From Bifidobacterium myosotis (GTDB lineage Bacteria > Actinomycetota > Actinomycetes > Actinomycetales > Bifidobacteriaceae): DNA of 64,000 nucleotides. The notes beneath the pieces were generated by a model. That model did no database searches, was not told where the DNA came from, and was given only the letters and a program-made list of their open reading frames with translations. A program made the translations under genes and the position numbers. The stretch is from contig NZ_MWWW01000010.1 in NCBI RefSeq assembly GCF_002259745.1, positions 1 through 64,000 on the forward strand, written 5' to 3'. Shown here piece after piece: positions 7,059 through 14,671 of this stretch (positions within the stretch are counted from its first letter, which is position 1; every line of letters begins with the position of its first letter).

Positions 7059-9311
7059 ATGACCACCACTGGACGTTTCACGCTTCCAAGCGAGGAGAAC
7101 TTCGCCGAGAAGACCAAAGAGTTGGCCGCGCTGTGGGGTGCCGACGCCATTCGCAACTCGGACGGCACGCACCTTGATGAGGCGGTGCTCGCCCTTGGCA
7201 AGAAGATCTACAGCGCCTACTTCCCGACTCGTGCGCACAACGAGTGGATCACGCTGCACATGGACGAGACACCGCAGGTGTACCTCCTCACCCAGCGTGT
7301 GCTGGCGGAGTCCGACACGGTATCCATCGACCTGATGGCCACGTTCTACGAGGAGCAGCTGACACCGAACTACGACGCCGATCCGGCCCGGTACTGGGAG
7401 GTCATCGACCGCACCACCGGCGCGATCGTGGACCCGGCGAACTGGACGGTGGACGCCGCCTCGCACTCCGTCACGGTCACCGGTGCGACGCCGATGCACG
7501 AATACACGGTCTCGTTCCTTGCCTACATCATCTGGGATCCGGTGGAGATGTACAACCATTTGACCAACGACTGGGGCGACAAGGAACACGAGATCCCGTT
7601 CGACATCTACCATCCGGCCACCCGCAAGTTCGTGTTCGACACGTTCGAGCAGTGGCTCAAGGACAACCCCACCACTGATGTGGTGCGCTTCACGACGTTC
7701 TTCTACCAGTTCACCCTGCTGTTCGACCAGAAGCACCGCGAGAAGATCGTGGACTGGTTCGGCTGCTCGTGCACGGTCTCGCCGGCCGCTCTCGATGACT
7801 TCGAGAAGGAATACGGCTACCGTCTGCGCCCCGAGGACTTCGTGGACGGCGGGTGCTACAACTCCGCATGGCGCGTGCCGCGCAAGGCGCAGCGTGACTG
7901 GATCGACTTCCTTTCGGGCTTCGTGCGCCGCAACGTCAAGCAGCTTGCGGACATGTCCCACGCCGCCGGCAAGGAGGCGATGATGTTCCTCGGCGACCAG
8001 TGGATCGGCACCGAGCCCTACAAGGACGGCTTCGGTGATCTGGGTCTGGACGCGGTGGTCGGCTCGATTGGCGACGGCACCACCACCCGCATGATCGCGG
8101 ACATCAAGGGCGTCAAATACACCGAGGGACGCTTCCTGCCGTACTTCTTCCCGGACACCTTCTACGAGGGCAACGACCCGAGCATCGAGGCGTGGGACAA
8201 CTGGCGCAAGGCCCGCCGTGCCATCCTGCGCAGCCCGATCGCCCGCATGGGCTACGGTGGCTACCTGTCGCTGGCGGCCAAGTTCCCCAAGTTCGTGGAC
8301 GCCGTGACGCATATCGCCGACGAGTTCCGCGACATTCATGAACGCACCGGGGGAGTGGCCGCCGAGGGTGAGCTCAACGTGGCGATCCTCAACTCCTGGG
8401 GCAGGATGCGCTCCTGGATGGCCTACACGGTGGCACACGCCCTGCCCAACAAGCAGACCTACTCGTATTACGGCATTCTCGAGGCGCTGTCCGGCATGCG
8501 CGTGAATGTGCGGTTCATCAGCTTCGACGACGTGCTTGAACACGGCGTGGACCCGGATGTGGACGTGGTCATCACCGGAGGCCCTGTGGACACCGCCTAT
8601 TCGGGCGGCGACGTGTGGGCCAAGGACCCGCGTCTGGCCGAGACGCTGCGTGCGTGGGTGCGCGGCGGCGGCGCCCTCGTGGGTGTCGGCGAGCCAAGCT
8701 CCCAGTGGTTCCAGGGACGGTTCTTCCAGCTCGCCGACGTGCTCGGCGTGGACGAGGAGCGTTTCCAGACGCTGTCGGTGGACAAGTACTTCCCGCCGGT
8801 CACGCCGGACCACTTCATCACCGAGGACGTGCCTGTGGACGCTGCGGCCCGTGAGGCCTGGGAGCAGTCCGGCTACCGCATCCCGCTATCCGGCTGCGGC
8901 GGCGGCCAGGGCAAGGCACCGCTCGGCGGCATCGACTTCGGCGAGCCGATCGCGAACACGTTCCCGATCAACGAGGACGTCACGTTGCTGCGCGCCGACG
9001 GCGGTCAGGTGCAGCTCGCGGTCAACGAGTACGGCAAGGGTCGCGGCGTGTACGTGTCCGGTCTGCCGTATTCCGCGGCCAACGCGAGGCTCCTCGAACG
9101 CATCCTGTTCTACGCCTCCCACAACGAGGACCGTTACGCGGCCTTCAGCTCCAGCAACCCGGAGTGCGAGGTCGCCCACTTCCCCGAGCAGGGCCTGTAC
9201 TGCGTGGTCAACAACACCGACCAGCCGCAGCATACGACCGTGACGGTGGAGGGAGGCTCCACCGAGGACTTCGATCTGGAGCCCAGCGGCATCGCATGGC
9301 GTGAACTGTGA
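7059..9311 (+). CDS. lnpA: 1,3-beta-galactosyl-N-acetylhexosamine phosphorylase (GH112)
   Basis: 750 residues, the normal length for bifidobacterial GNB/LNB phosphorylase. It splits lacto-N-biose (Gal-beta-1,3-GlcNAc) and galacto-N-biose (Gal-beta-1,3-GalNAc) with phosphate, giving galactose-1-phosphate and the free N-acetylhexosamine in the cytosol. The N-terminus MTTTGRFTLPSEENFAEK is near-identical to the known enzyme as I recall it. Asp313 in MMFLGDQWIGTEPY falls exactly at the position of the catalytic general acid of the family. An N-terminal TIM-barrel is followed by Rossmann-like and C-terminal beta domains. AAAGGAG lies upstream of the ATG. The usual downstream partners nahK, galT and galE are missing; a ROK kinase follows instead. 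Confidence 0.96.
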   Translation: MTTTGRFTLPSEENFAEKTKELAALWGADAIRNSDGTHLDEAVLALGKKIYSAYFPTRAHNEWITLHMDETPQVYLLTQRVLAESDTVSIDLMATFYEEQLTPNYDADPARYWEVIDRTTGAIVDPANWTVDAASHSVTVTGATPMHEYTVSFLAYIIWDPVEMYNHLTNDWGDKEHEIPFDIYHPATRKFVFDTFEQWLKDNPTTDVVRFTTFFYQFTLLFDQKHREKIVDWFGCSCTVSPAALDDFEKEYGYRLRPEDFVDGGCYNSAWRVPRKAQRDWIDFLSGFVRRNVKQLADMSHAAGKEAMMFLGDQWIGTEPYKDGFGDLGLDAVVGSIGDGTTTRMIADIKGVKYTEGRFLPYFFPDTFYEGNDPSIEAWDNWRKARRAILRSPIARMGYGGYLSLAAKFPKFVDAVTHIADEFRDIHERTGGVAAEGELNVAILNSWGRMRSWMAYTVAHALPNKQTYSYYGILEALSGMRVNVRFISFDDVLEHGVDPDVDVVITGGPVDTAYSGGDVWAKDPRLAETLRAWVRGGGALVGVGEPSSQWFQGRFFQLADVLGVDEERFQTLSVDKYFPPVTPDHFITEDVPVDAAAREAWEQSGYRIPLSGCGGGQGKAPLGGIDFGEPIANTFPINEDVTLLRADGGQVQLAVNEYGKGRGVYVSGLPYSAANARLLERILFYASHNEDRYAAFSSSNPECEVAHFPEQGLYCVVNNTDQPQHTTVTVEGGSTEDFDLEPSGIAWREL

Positions 9312-9385
9312 TTATGAGGGATTCGCGCGCATTCCCTGATGCGTACGAATCCTGAGGATCGCATTCGCGTGTCACTTATATACGT

Positions 9386-9445
9386 CCGGCCCGCGGTCAC
9401 TACTCCTCTCCGCGGGCCGGCCTCATATGCGGGCCGGTTCTTTTT
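9386..9445 (+). terminator. Overlapping alternative hairpins after lnpA
   Basis: Two mutually exclusive stems share the CCGG near 9417-9420. The first is CCGGCCCGCG (9386-9395) with CGCGGGCCGG (9411-9420). The second is CCGGCC (9417-9422) with GGCCGG (9432-9437), directly followed by TTCTTTTT. The second is a terminator. The first would prevent it from forming, so read-through into the ROK kinase could be conditional. Confidence 0.6.
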
Positions 9446-9578
9446 CGGTTCCGGCTCGCAAAGGAGTGGATCAGGGATTCGTATCGTCCGTATCAATGGT
9501 GATCCGTGCCACCGGAGGCCGGATGGCGGGCGGGACGGGATGCTGACGAGAGAGTCAGAGGAAAGGCGAGGAGGCGCT

Positions 9579-10511
9579 ATGACAGGCATCGTGACTGAAC
9601 CAGTGGGGGAGAGCGGGCGGTACCGCGTCGGCGTGGACGTCGGCGGCACCAAAATCGAGGCGGTCCTCGTGGATGGCGGCACGGCGATCAGGGCATCGCA
9701 CCGAGTGCCGGCCCGACGCGGTGGCGACAACGTCGTCGAGGATGTGGTCGGTCTGGTACGCACCGTCGCGGGGGAGTCCGTCGACCGGCTCGCCGGTGTG
9801 GGCATCGGCACACCCGGGCAGGTGGATTCGACGGCGGGGACAGTGTCCCATGTGGTCAACCTCGACATCGATACGCTTGCATTGGGGCCCGAAGTGAGCG
9901 CGCGTCTGGGCGGTGTTCCCGTCCGTGTGGAGAACGACGTCAACGCGGCGGCGCTGGGTGCGGCCCAGCTGGTTCCCGGCGCCAAGGGGACGGGCGCCGT
10001 CGTGATGGTGAATTTCGGTACCGGGCTTGCGGCCGGCATCATCGTGGATGGTGTGCTGCAACACGGTTTCAGCGGCGCCGCCGGCGAAATCGGGCACATT
10101 CCGCTCGATCCCAACCGATTCGACTGCCCGTGCGGCCAACGCGGATGTCTGGAAACCGTCTGCTCGGGTGCCTCCGTGCAACGTCTGTGGCCCGTGGACG
10201 GCCCTGCCATGCCCGACCTCATCGCACAGGCGCACGCAGGCCGGGCCGATGCGGTGCGTGTGCTCGGCATCGTGTCGCACGCGATGGGCGATGCATTGCA
10301 GATTGTGGCGCAGACGGTCGATCCCCGCGTGATCATCATCGGCGGCGGCATGGCGAAGACCGGCGAACCGCTCATCGAGGTGATGAGCGAGGAGCTGTAC
10401 CGTCGCGAAAGGGAATGCCCGTTCCTCCAGGGATTGCATGTGGCGGACCGTCTGCGTCTGGCCCCCATGGACCAGCCCATCGGCGCGCTCGGCGCCGCCT
10501 TAGTGATCTGA
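9579..10511 (+). CDS. ROK-family sugar kinase, candidate N-acetylhexosamine kinase
   Basis: 310 residues. ATP-binding motif VDVGGTKIEAVLVDGG lies near residue 16, ENDVNAAALGA in the middle, then NFGTGLAAGI, and the ROK zinc motif GEIGHIPLDPN with CPCGQRGCLE. No DNA-binding domain is present, which separates it from the two ROK regulators. The ATG at 9579 has AGGCGAGGAGG just upstream; an 80-residue in-frame extension from 9339 crosses the terminator and is not believed. It follows lnpA in the position where the unrelated kinase NahK is usually found, so it may phosphorylate the GlcNAc or GalNAc released by LnpA. Glucokinase activity is the main alternative. Confidence 0.82.
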   Translation: MTGIVTEPVGESGRYRVGVDVGGTKIEAVLVDGGTAIRASHRVPARRGGDNVVEDVVGLVRTVAGESVDRLAGVGIGTPGQVDSTAGTVSHVVNLDIDTLALGPEVSARLGGVPVRVENDVNAAALGAAQLVPGAKGTGAVVMVNFGTGLAAGIIVDGVLQHGFSGAAGEIGHIPLDPNRFDCPCGQRGCLETVCSGASVQRLWPVDGPAMPDLIAQAHAGRADAVRVLGIVSHAMGDALQIVAQTVDPRVIIIGGGMAKTGEPLIEVMSEELYRRERECPFLQGLHVADRLRLAPMDQPIGALGAALVI

Positions 10512-10645
10512 CGCTTTAGTGATTTGACCTGTTATCGCTTTGGCGTGATGACGGCATCTGTCTGACGATGTCGTCATCACGCCAAAGCTTTGTTCACGGG
10601 CGCCGGGAGGGAATCACTGTAGACGGCGTATTTCCTATTGGTACA

Positions 10646-11779
10646 TCATCCATTGATATAGCTGTGGATGACCGAAATCGCTCCGCCGCGCAACGTGAGG
10701 TTGCCGCCCACCTGACAGCGACGGATGACGGTGCGTACGTGGAACGTCGATCCGGTGACCGCGTCGAACCGCTGCTGGGCGGCCTCGAGGAACGTGTTGT
10801 TGATGATGTCCGGCGGGCCGGCCACGCACACGTCCGCGATATCCAGCAACCCGACCGGCATCGCCATCGCGGAGGCGAACAGGGAACCTGCCCCGCGGAT
10901 GACGTTCGCGCGTCCGCGCGCGTCCTGATGGCGCATCCGCTCGCGCAACGCGTTGACGGAGATCATCGTCTCCAGGCATCCGCGCTTGCCGCACGGGCAT
11001 TCCGGACCGTCGAGGTCGATGGAGATGTGCCCTATCTCGCCGGCGGCGTGGTGGTCGCCGACAATGGGCGTGTCATGGATGAGCGTGGCCGTGCCGACGC
11101 CTTGGCCGAACGTGGTGAAGATGAAGTCGTGTCCCGCCTGACCGAAGAACCGTTCGGTCAGCATCGCCGCGATGGCGTCGTTGACGATGACCACGGGAAC
11201 GTTGAATTGGCGTTCGATCAGGGCGCCGAGGTTCACGTCATGCCAGCCGAGCATCGTGGACTCCGTCACCATGCCGCCCTGCACCACGCCGGCAACGACG
11301 ATGCCTATGCCGAGCACGTCGTTGACGTCCAAATCGGTGCGCAGCTGATCCACCAGCTGGACGATGGCGTCGGCTTCGACATGGTTGTCCGGTCCCAGTG
11401 CGATTTCCATGCACTCCTGCGGTACGCCGAGCAAATCGGTGACCGCGCCCTGAATGAGCTGGCTTTGGGACAGGTCGATGCTGATGATCTTGAGCCGCGA
11501 GGTGTCGATGCCGAGCAGTGCGCCCCGCTTGCCTTTGCCGGTGGGATTGGCCGCGTAGCCGATCTCGCTCACCAACCCCTCGTCGAGCATGTCGGAGACC
11601 ACGTCGGAGACGGCGACACGGGAAAGACCGGTGAGACGGCCCAAATCGGCGCGCGAACGATGTTGCGAAGGGAAGAGCAACTTGAAAATCAACGATCGAT
11701 TGGTCCGCCTGATATCCGAGGGGCTGGCCTTGGCCGCTCCGGCCGTGGTCGTCTTGTCAAAACTGGACATCATCCCCAT
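10646..11779 (-). CDS. Second ROK-family transcriptional regulator
   Basis: 377 residues. An N-terminal helix-turn-helix (about residues 20-75, with RADLGRLTGLSRVAVSDVVSDML) is followed by a ROK domain with GEIGHISIDLDG and CPCGKRGCLE. It converges on the ROK kinase gene across 134 bp. The start is uncertain: several ATGs lie close together at 11779-11770, with GAGATGGGG best placed for the inner ones. Together with the first ROK repressor, two related regulators bracket the sugar operon. This resembles the bifidobacterial cluster of fructokinase, ROK regulators and ROK kinase that normally carries nagB and nagA; those two are not here. Confidence 0.82.
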   Translation of the reverse strand: MGMMSSFDKTTTAGAAKASPSDIRRTNRSLIFKLLFPSQHRSRADLGRLTGLSRVAVSDVVSDMLDEGLVSEIGYAANPTGKGKRGALLGIDTSRLKIISIDLSQSQLIQGAVTDLLGVPQECMEIALGPDNHVEADAIVQLVDQLRTDLDVNDVLGIGIVVAGVVQGGMVTESTMLGWHDVNLGALIERQFNVPVVIVNDAIAAMLTERFFGQAGHDFIFTTFGQGVGTATLIHDTPIVGDHHAAGEIGHISIDLDGPECPCGKRGCLETMISVNALRERMRHQDARGRANVIRGAGSLFASAMAMPVGLLDIADVCVAGPPDIINNTFLEAAQQRFDAVTGSTFHVRTVIRRCQVGGNLTLRGGAISVIHSYING

Positions 11780-11854
11780 CTCTTTTCGGCATCATTGCAG
11801 GCGGGCAGCCGCATCGTCCGTCATCGTTGACCTCTTTTTATCAACGTTGTTTTC

Positions 11855-11883
11855 ATTATAGACGATAAGCTGGAGATTGTAAG
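11855..11883 (-). promoter_or_regulatory. Promoter of the second ROK regulator
   Basis: On the minus strand CTTACA (11883-11878), 17 bp, TATAAT (11860-11855): a perfect -10 and a four-of-six -35 about 75 bp before the coding start. A CAACGTTG palindrome at 11842-11849 lies just downstream and could be an operator. Confidence 0.6.
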
Positions 11884-12019
11884 GGGAAATCGCTAGGAAA
11901 ATAGCGGTTTTTCGATAATGTAATCAATGTTTACAATCGGCGTTGTCAACTATTGATCGAATGATACGGATTCGTATGCATCGATGTTGCTTCGTTGCGC
12001 GAGGCCAGACAAAGCCAGA

Positions 12020-12069
12020 GTGAGCCCGTATACCGGTGTCGTGTGACACGAGCCGGTATACGGGCTCAC
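12020..12069 (-). terminator. Long stem-loop terminator of the Nudix gene
   Basis: Perfect 17-bp stem at 12020-12036 and 12053-12069 with a 16-nt loop that can itself pair (TGTC/GACA). It lies 27 bp beyond the stop codon of the Nudix gene. Confidence 0.7.
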
Positions 12070-12096
12070 TTCTGTTGGAACGCCCCGATTCGATGA

Positions 12097-12618
12097 TCAG
12101 TACTGCACGCCGTCGAACTGGAACAGGGCGTGGGCGTCGCCGCGCCGCTTGTTCTCGAGATACCGGCGGAACAGCGCCAGCCGTTCGACGGTGCTCGCAG
12201 CAAGCGGTTCGGGCAGCGCATTCGTGTCGAACCATCCGACGTTGAGACTTTCCTCGTCGCCGACGAACGGTTCGCTGTTGCCGCCCGGCTTCAGCGCGCA
12301 CAGGAACGAATGATCCATGTACATGGTGTTGTCGCCGTTGGCGTAGGTGATGACCTTGTCCGAGGAGGTGACGGCCACCAGATCGGTGACGATGGCGTCC
12401 ACGCCCGTCTCCTCCTTGATTTCGCGCACCACCGTGTCGGCGGGCTGCTCGCCCGGCTCGTTGATGCCGTAGACCATGGCCCATTCGCCGGTGTCCGAAC
12501 GGCGGCCGAGCAGGATACGACCCTGCTCGTCGAGCACGCAGCCCGTCACGCCGTTGAGCCACAGGAGATCATGGCCGATTTTCTTGCGTAGTTCAAGTAC
12601 GAATTCGGGTGTTGGCAT
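12097..12618 (-). CDS. Nudix hydrolase
   Basis: 173 residues from the ATG at 12618. A perfect Nudix box G-x5-E-x7-REIKEETGV lies in GINEPGEQPADTVVREIKEE, so it should hydrolyse a nucleoside diphosphate linked to another group with Mg2+. The substrate is not predictable. AAGGAG six bases before 12618 fixes the start; an in-frame ATG at 12639 lies upstream of this ribosome site and is rejected. The first codons and leader are present in three tandem copies at a 146-bp period (12573-12930). Only the copy nearest the gene is joined to the full coding sequence. Confidence 0.88.
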   Translation of the reverse strand: MPTPEFVLELRKKIGHDLLWLNGVTGCVLDEQGRILLGRRSDTGEWAMVYGINEPGEQPADTVVREIKEETGVDAIVTDLVAVTSSDKVITYANGDNTMYMDHSFLCALKPGGNSEPFVGDEESLNVGWFDTNALPEPLAASTVERLALFRRYLENKRRGDAHALFQFDGVQY

Positions 12619-12642
12619 GGTTACTCCTTGTTCGGCCATGAT

Positions 12643-12715
12643 CCTTCGCGACTGCCTGCGCAGTCGCTCACTTCGCCTACGTACAGTCCGCTGGACTGTA
12701 CGTGTGACGGCTCAG
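12643..12715 (+). repeat. Two-hairpin dispersed repeat
   Basis: CCTTCGC (12643-12649), stem GACTGC/GCAGTC (12650-12665), linker GCTCACTTCGCCTAC, stem ACGTACAGTCC/GGACTGTACGT with loop GCT (12679-12703), then GTGACGGCTCAG. It lies between the first and second tandem copies of the Nudix 5' end. Confidence 0.8.
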
Positions 12716-12788
12716 CTTGGCCGATTTTCTTGCGTAGTTCAAGTACGAATTCGGGTGTTGGCATGGTTACTCCTTGTTCGGCCATGAT

Positions 12789-12861
12789 CCTTCGCGACTG
12801 CCTGCGCAGTCGCTCACTTCGCCTACGTACAGTCCGCTGGACTGTACGTGTGACGGCTCAG
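12789..12861 (+). repeat. Two-hairpin dispersed repeat, second tandem copy
   Basis: Identical to the copy at 12643-12715, displaced by exactly 146 bp as part of the tandem duplication. Confidence 0.8.
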
Positions 12862-12932
12862 CTTGGCCGATCTTTTCTCGTAGTTTGAGTACTAATTCGG
12901 GTGTTGGTATTGTTCACTCGTTGTTCGGCCAG

Positions 12933-14522
12933 TCACTTGGCGGCGCGGTCGGCCATCCAGGCCTCGACATCCGGAATCTGCTTCGGGATGCCGGCGGAGA
13001 TCCATTCGGGGCCATGCTCGGTCATGAGCACGTCGTCCTCGATACGGATGCCGATGCCGCGGTATTCCGGCGGCAGCAACAGGTCGTTCTCGGCGAAGTA
13101 CAGTCCGGGCTCGATGGTGAAGACCATGCCGGGCGTAATCTTCGCTCCCTGATACGACTCGTACCGGGCCTGCGCGCAATCGTGCACGTCGAGACCGAGG
13201 TGATGCGCCACGCCGCAGGCGAGCCAACGACGGTGCTGCTGGCCTTCGGGGGAGAGCGACTCCTCCACGCCCACCGGCAGCAGGCCCCACTCGTGCAGGC
13301 GCTCGGCGATCACGCGCATGCAGGCATGATGGATATCGGAGTAGGTGGCACCCGGCTTTGCGGCCTCGAAGCCGGCCTGCTGGGAGTCCAGCACGGCCTG
13401 GTACAGGCGCTTCTGCAAGTCGGTGAACTTGCCGCCAACCGGGAAGGTGCGGGTGATGTCCGCCGTGTACAGGCTGTCCACCTCCACGCCGGCGTCGATG
13501 AGCAGCATGTCGCCCTTGCGCACCACGCCGGTGTTGCGCATCCAGTGCAGGATCGGGGCATGCGCGCCGGAGGCGATGATTGTGTCGTAGCCCAGTCCGT
13601 TGCCTTCCTCGCGGGCGTTGGAGTTGAACGCGCCCTCGAGCATGCGCTCGGAACGAGGCTTGTCCATCACTTCGGGAAGACGGGTGAGAATACGGTCGAA
13701 GCCGTCCTTGGTGGCGGCCACCGCCTTGCGGATCTCGTTGATTTCATACGAATCCTTGACCATGCGTGCTTCCGAGGCGAACTCGTGCAGCTTGTCGTCG
13801 TTCGCGGAGTTCCTGTCCGGGTCGGTGGCGCCGTTCGCCTCGCGGATGGACTCGACCAGCGAGGTGATCTGCGGGTCGGTCTCGCGCATCACACGCACGC
13901 GAACGGCACCCGCCTCGGAGCCCACGTCCTTGCTCAGTGCGTCCGCCAGCTGGGCGATGTCATGTGTCTCGATGCCGGTCATGGCGGTCATCTCCTTGAG
14001 ACCGGCGCGCGGGCCCACCCAGTATTCGCCGTAGTGCGGGTTCAGGAAGAAGTCGCTGGTGGAGTTGTCGGCGCGCGGGGCCACGAACAGCTCCGGCGTA
14101 TGGGTCTGGCCGGCCTTGGCCTCGGGCGAATCCGGGTCCACCGGGTTGAGCACCAGCACGGCACCCGCCTCGTAGTCCATGCCCAGACCGGTGTAGTACG
14201 CGAAAGCGGAATCCGGGCGGAACATGTAATCGCAATCGTTGTTGCGCACCTTCGGCTGGCCGGCCGGAATCACCAGACGCTCGCCGGGGAAGGCCTTGCC
14301 GAGCGCCGCGAGACGTGCCGGCGTGAACTTGGAGGATTCCAGCGGTTCGATGGCCGGCTCGTTGTTCGCCCAACCGGTCTTCATGAACTCCTTGAACGCC
14401 TCCGAACGGGGACGCAGCGAACGGTTGTTCACGCGGTCGCTCATGGCCTGGTCGCTGCCTGGTGCCTGCGAGCGCTCCTCGGCCTCGTACTCCTTGTCCT
14501 TCGCCGTGATGACTTCACCCAT
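12933..14522 (-). CDS. pepP: Xaa-Pro aminopeptidase (M24B)
   Basis: 529 residues from the ATG at 14522, which has AAGGAG six bases upstream; a 50-residue extension to 14672 lacks such a site. It removes N-terminal residues preceding proline. An N-terminal aminopeptidase-P domain is followed by the pita-bread catalytic domain. The five metal ligands are visible in order: Asp in LLIDAGVEV, Asp in TADITRTF, His in CGVAHHLGLDVHD, Glu in FTIEPGLYF, Glu in GIRIEDDVLMT. Cytoplasmic, since no signal is seen. The gene starts 149 bp from the divergent TrkH gene. Confidence 0.92.
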   Translation of the reverse strand: MGEVITAKDKEYEAEERSQAPGSDQAMSDRVNNRSLRPRSEAFKEFMKTGWANNEPAIEPLESSKFTPARLAALGKAFPGERLVIPAGQPKVRNNDCDYMFRPDSAFAYYTGLGMDYEAGAVLVLNPVDPDSPEAKAGQTHTPELFVAPRADNSTSDFFLNPHYGEYWVGPRAGLKEMTAMTGIETHDIAQLADALSKDVGSEAGAVRVRVMRETDPQITSLVESIREANGATDPDRNSANDDKLHEFASEARMVKDSYEINEIRKAVAATKDGFDRILTRLPEVMDKPRSERMLEGAFNSNAREEGNGLGYDTIIASGAHAPILHWMRNTGVVRKGDMLLIDAGVEVDSLYTADITRTFPVGGKFTDLQKRLYQAVLDSQQAGFEAAKPGATYSDIHHACMRVIAERLHEWGLLPVGVEESLSPEGQQHRRWLACGVAHHLGLDVHDCAQARYESYQGAKITPGMVFTIEPGLYFAENDLLLPPEYRGIGIRIEDDVLMTEHGPEWISAGIPKQIPDVEAWMADRAAK

Positions 14523-14671
14523 CAATGCTCCTTCATAGTGCTGATGCCGTCTGGCCGATGCTGTCTGGCTGATGCCGCCGAGCCGGAAACGGAACGGATT
14601 GTTACCGCTCTCATAGTAGTCCGTAAGCGGTCCGTCGGCCGCCGGGCGCGGGACGGGTTTGGGCGACGGCA

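Larger units (their letters stand above)
12573..12930. repeat. Triplicated 5' end of the Nudix gene, 146-bp period
   Basis: The sequence starting GGCCGATTTTCTTGCG at 12573 recurs at 12719 and, diverged, at 12865: exactly 146 bp each time. Each unit contains the first 16 or so codons of the Nudix gene, its ribosome binding site and leader. Units one and two also contain a two-hairpin repeat. Units one and two are essentially identical. Unit three has several substitutions and stops at the neighbouring peptidase gene. Copy two encodes a truncated peptide that terminates at the TAA overlapping the next ribosome site. Confidence 0.9.

Noticed and set aside
6717..8813. A 698-codon open frame antisense to lnpA, and similar long antisense frames over folC, typA, gltA, oppC and oppDF
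   Set aside because: They mirror real genes with strong codon bias at high GC. The products are His/Val/Gly-rich with no recognisable domain, no ribosome site and no promoter.
9339..9578. An 80-residue N-terminal extension of the ROK kinase
   Set aside because: It crosses the terminator hairpins, has no ribosome site, and the ROK fold begins right after the ATG at 9579.
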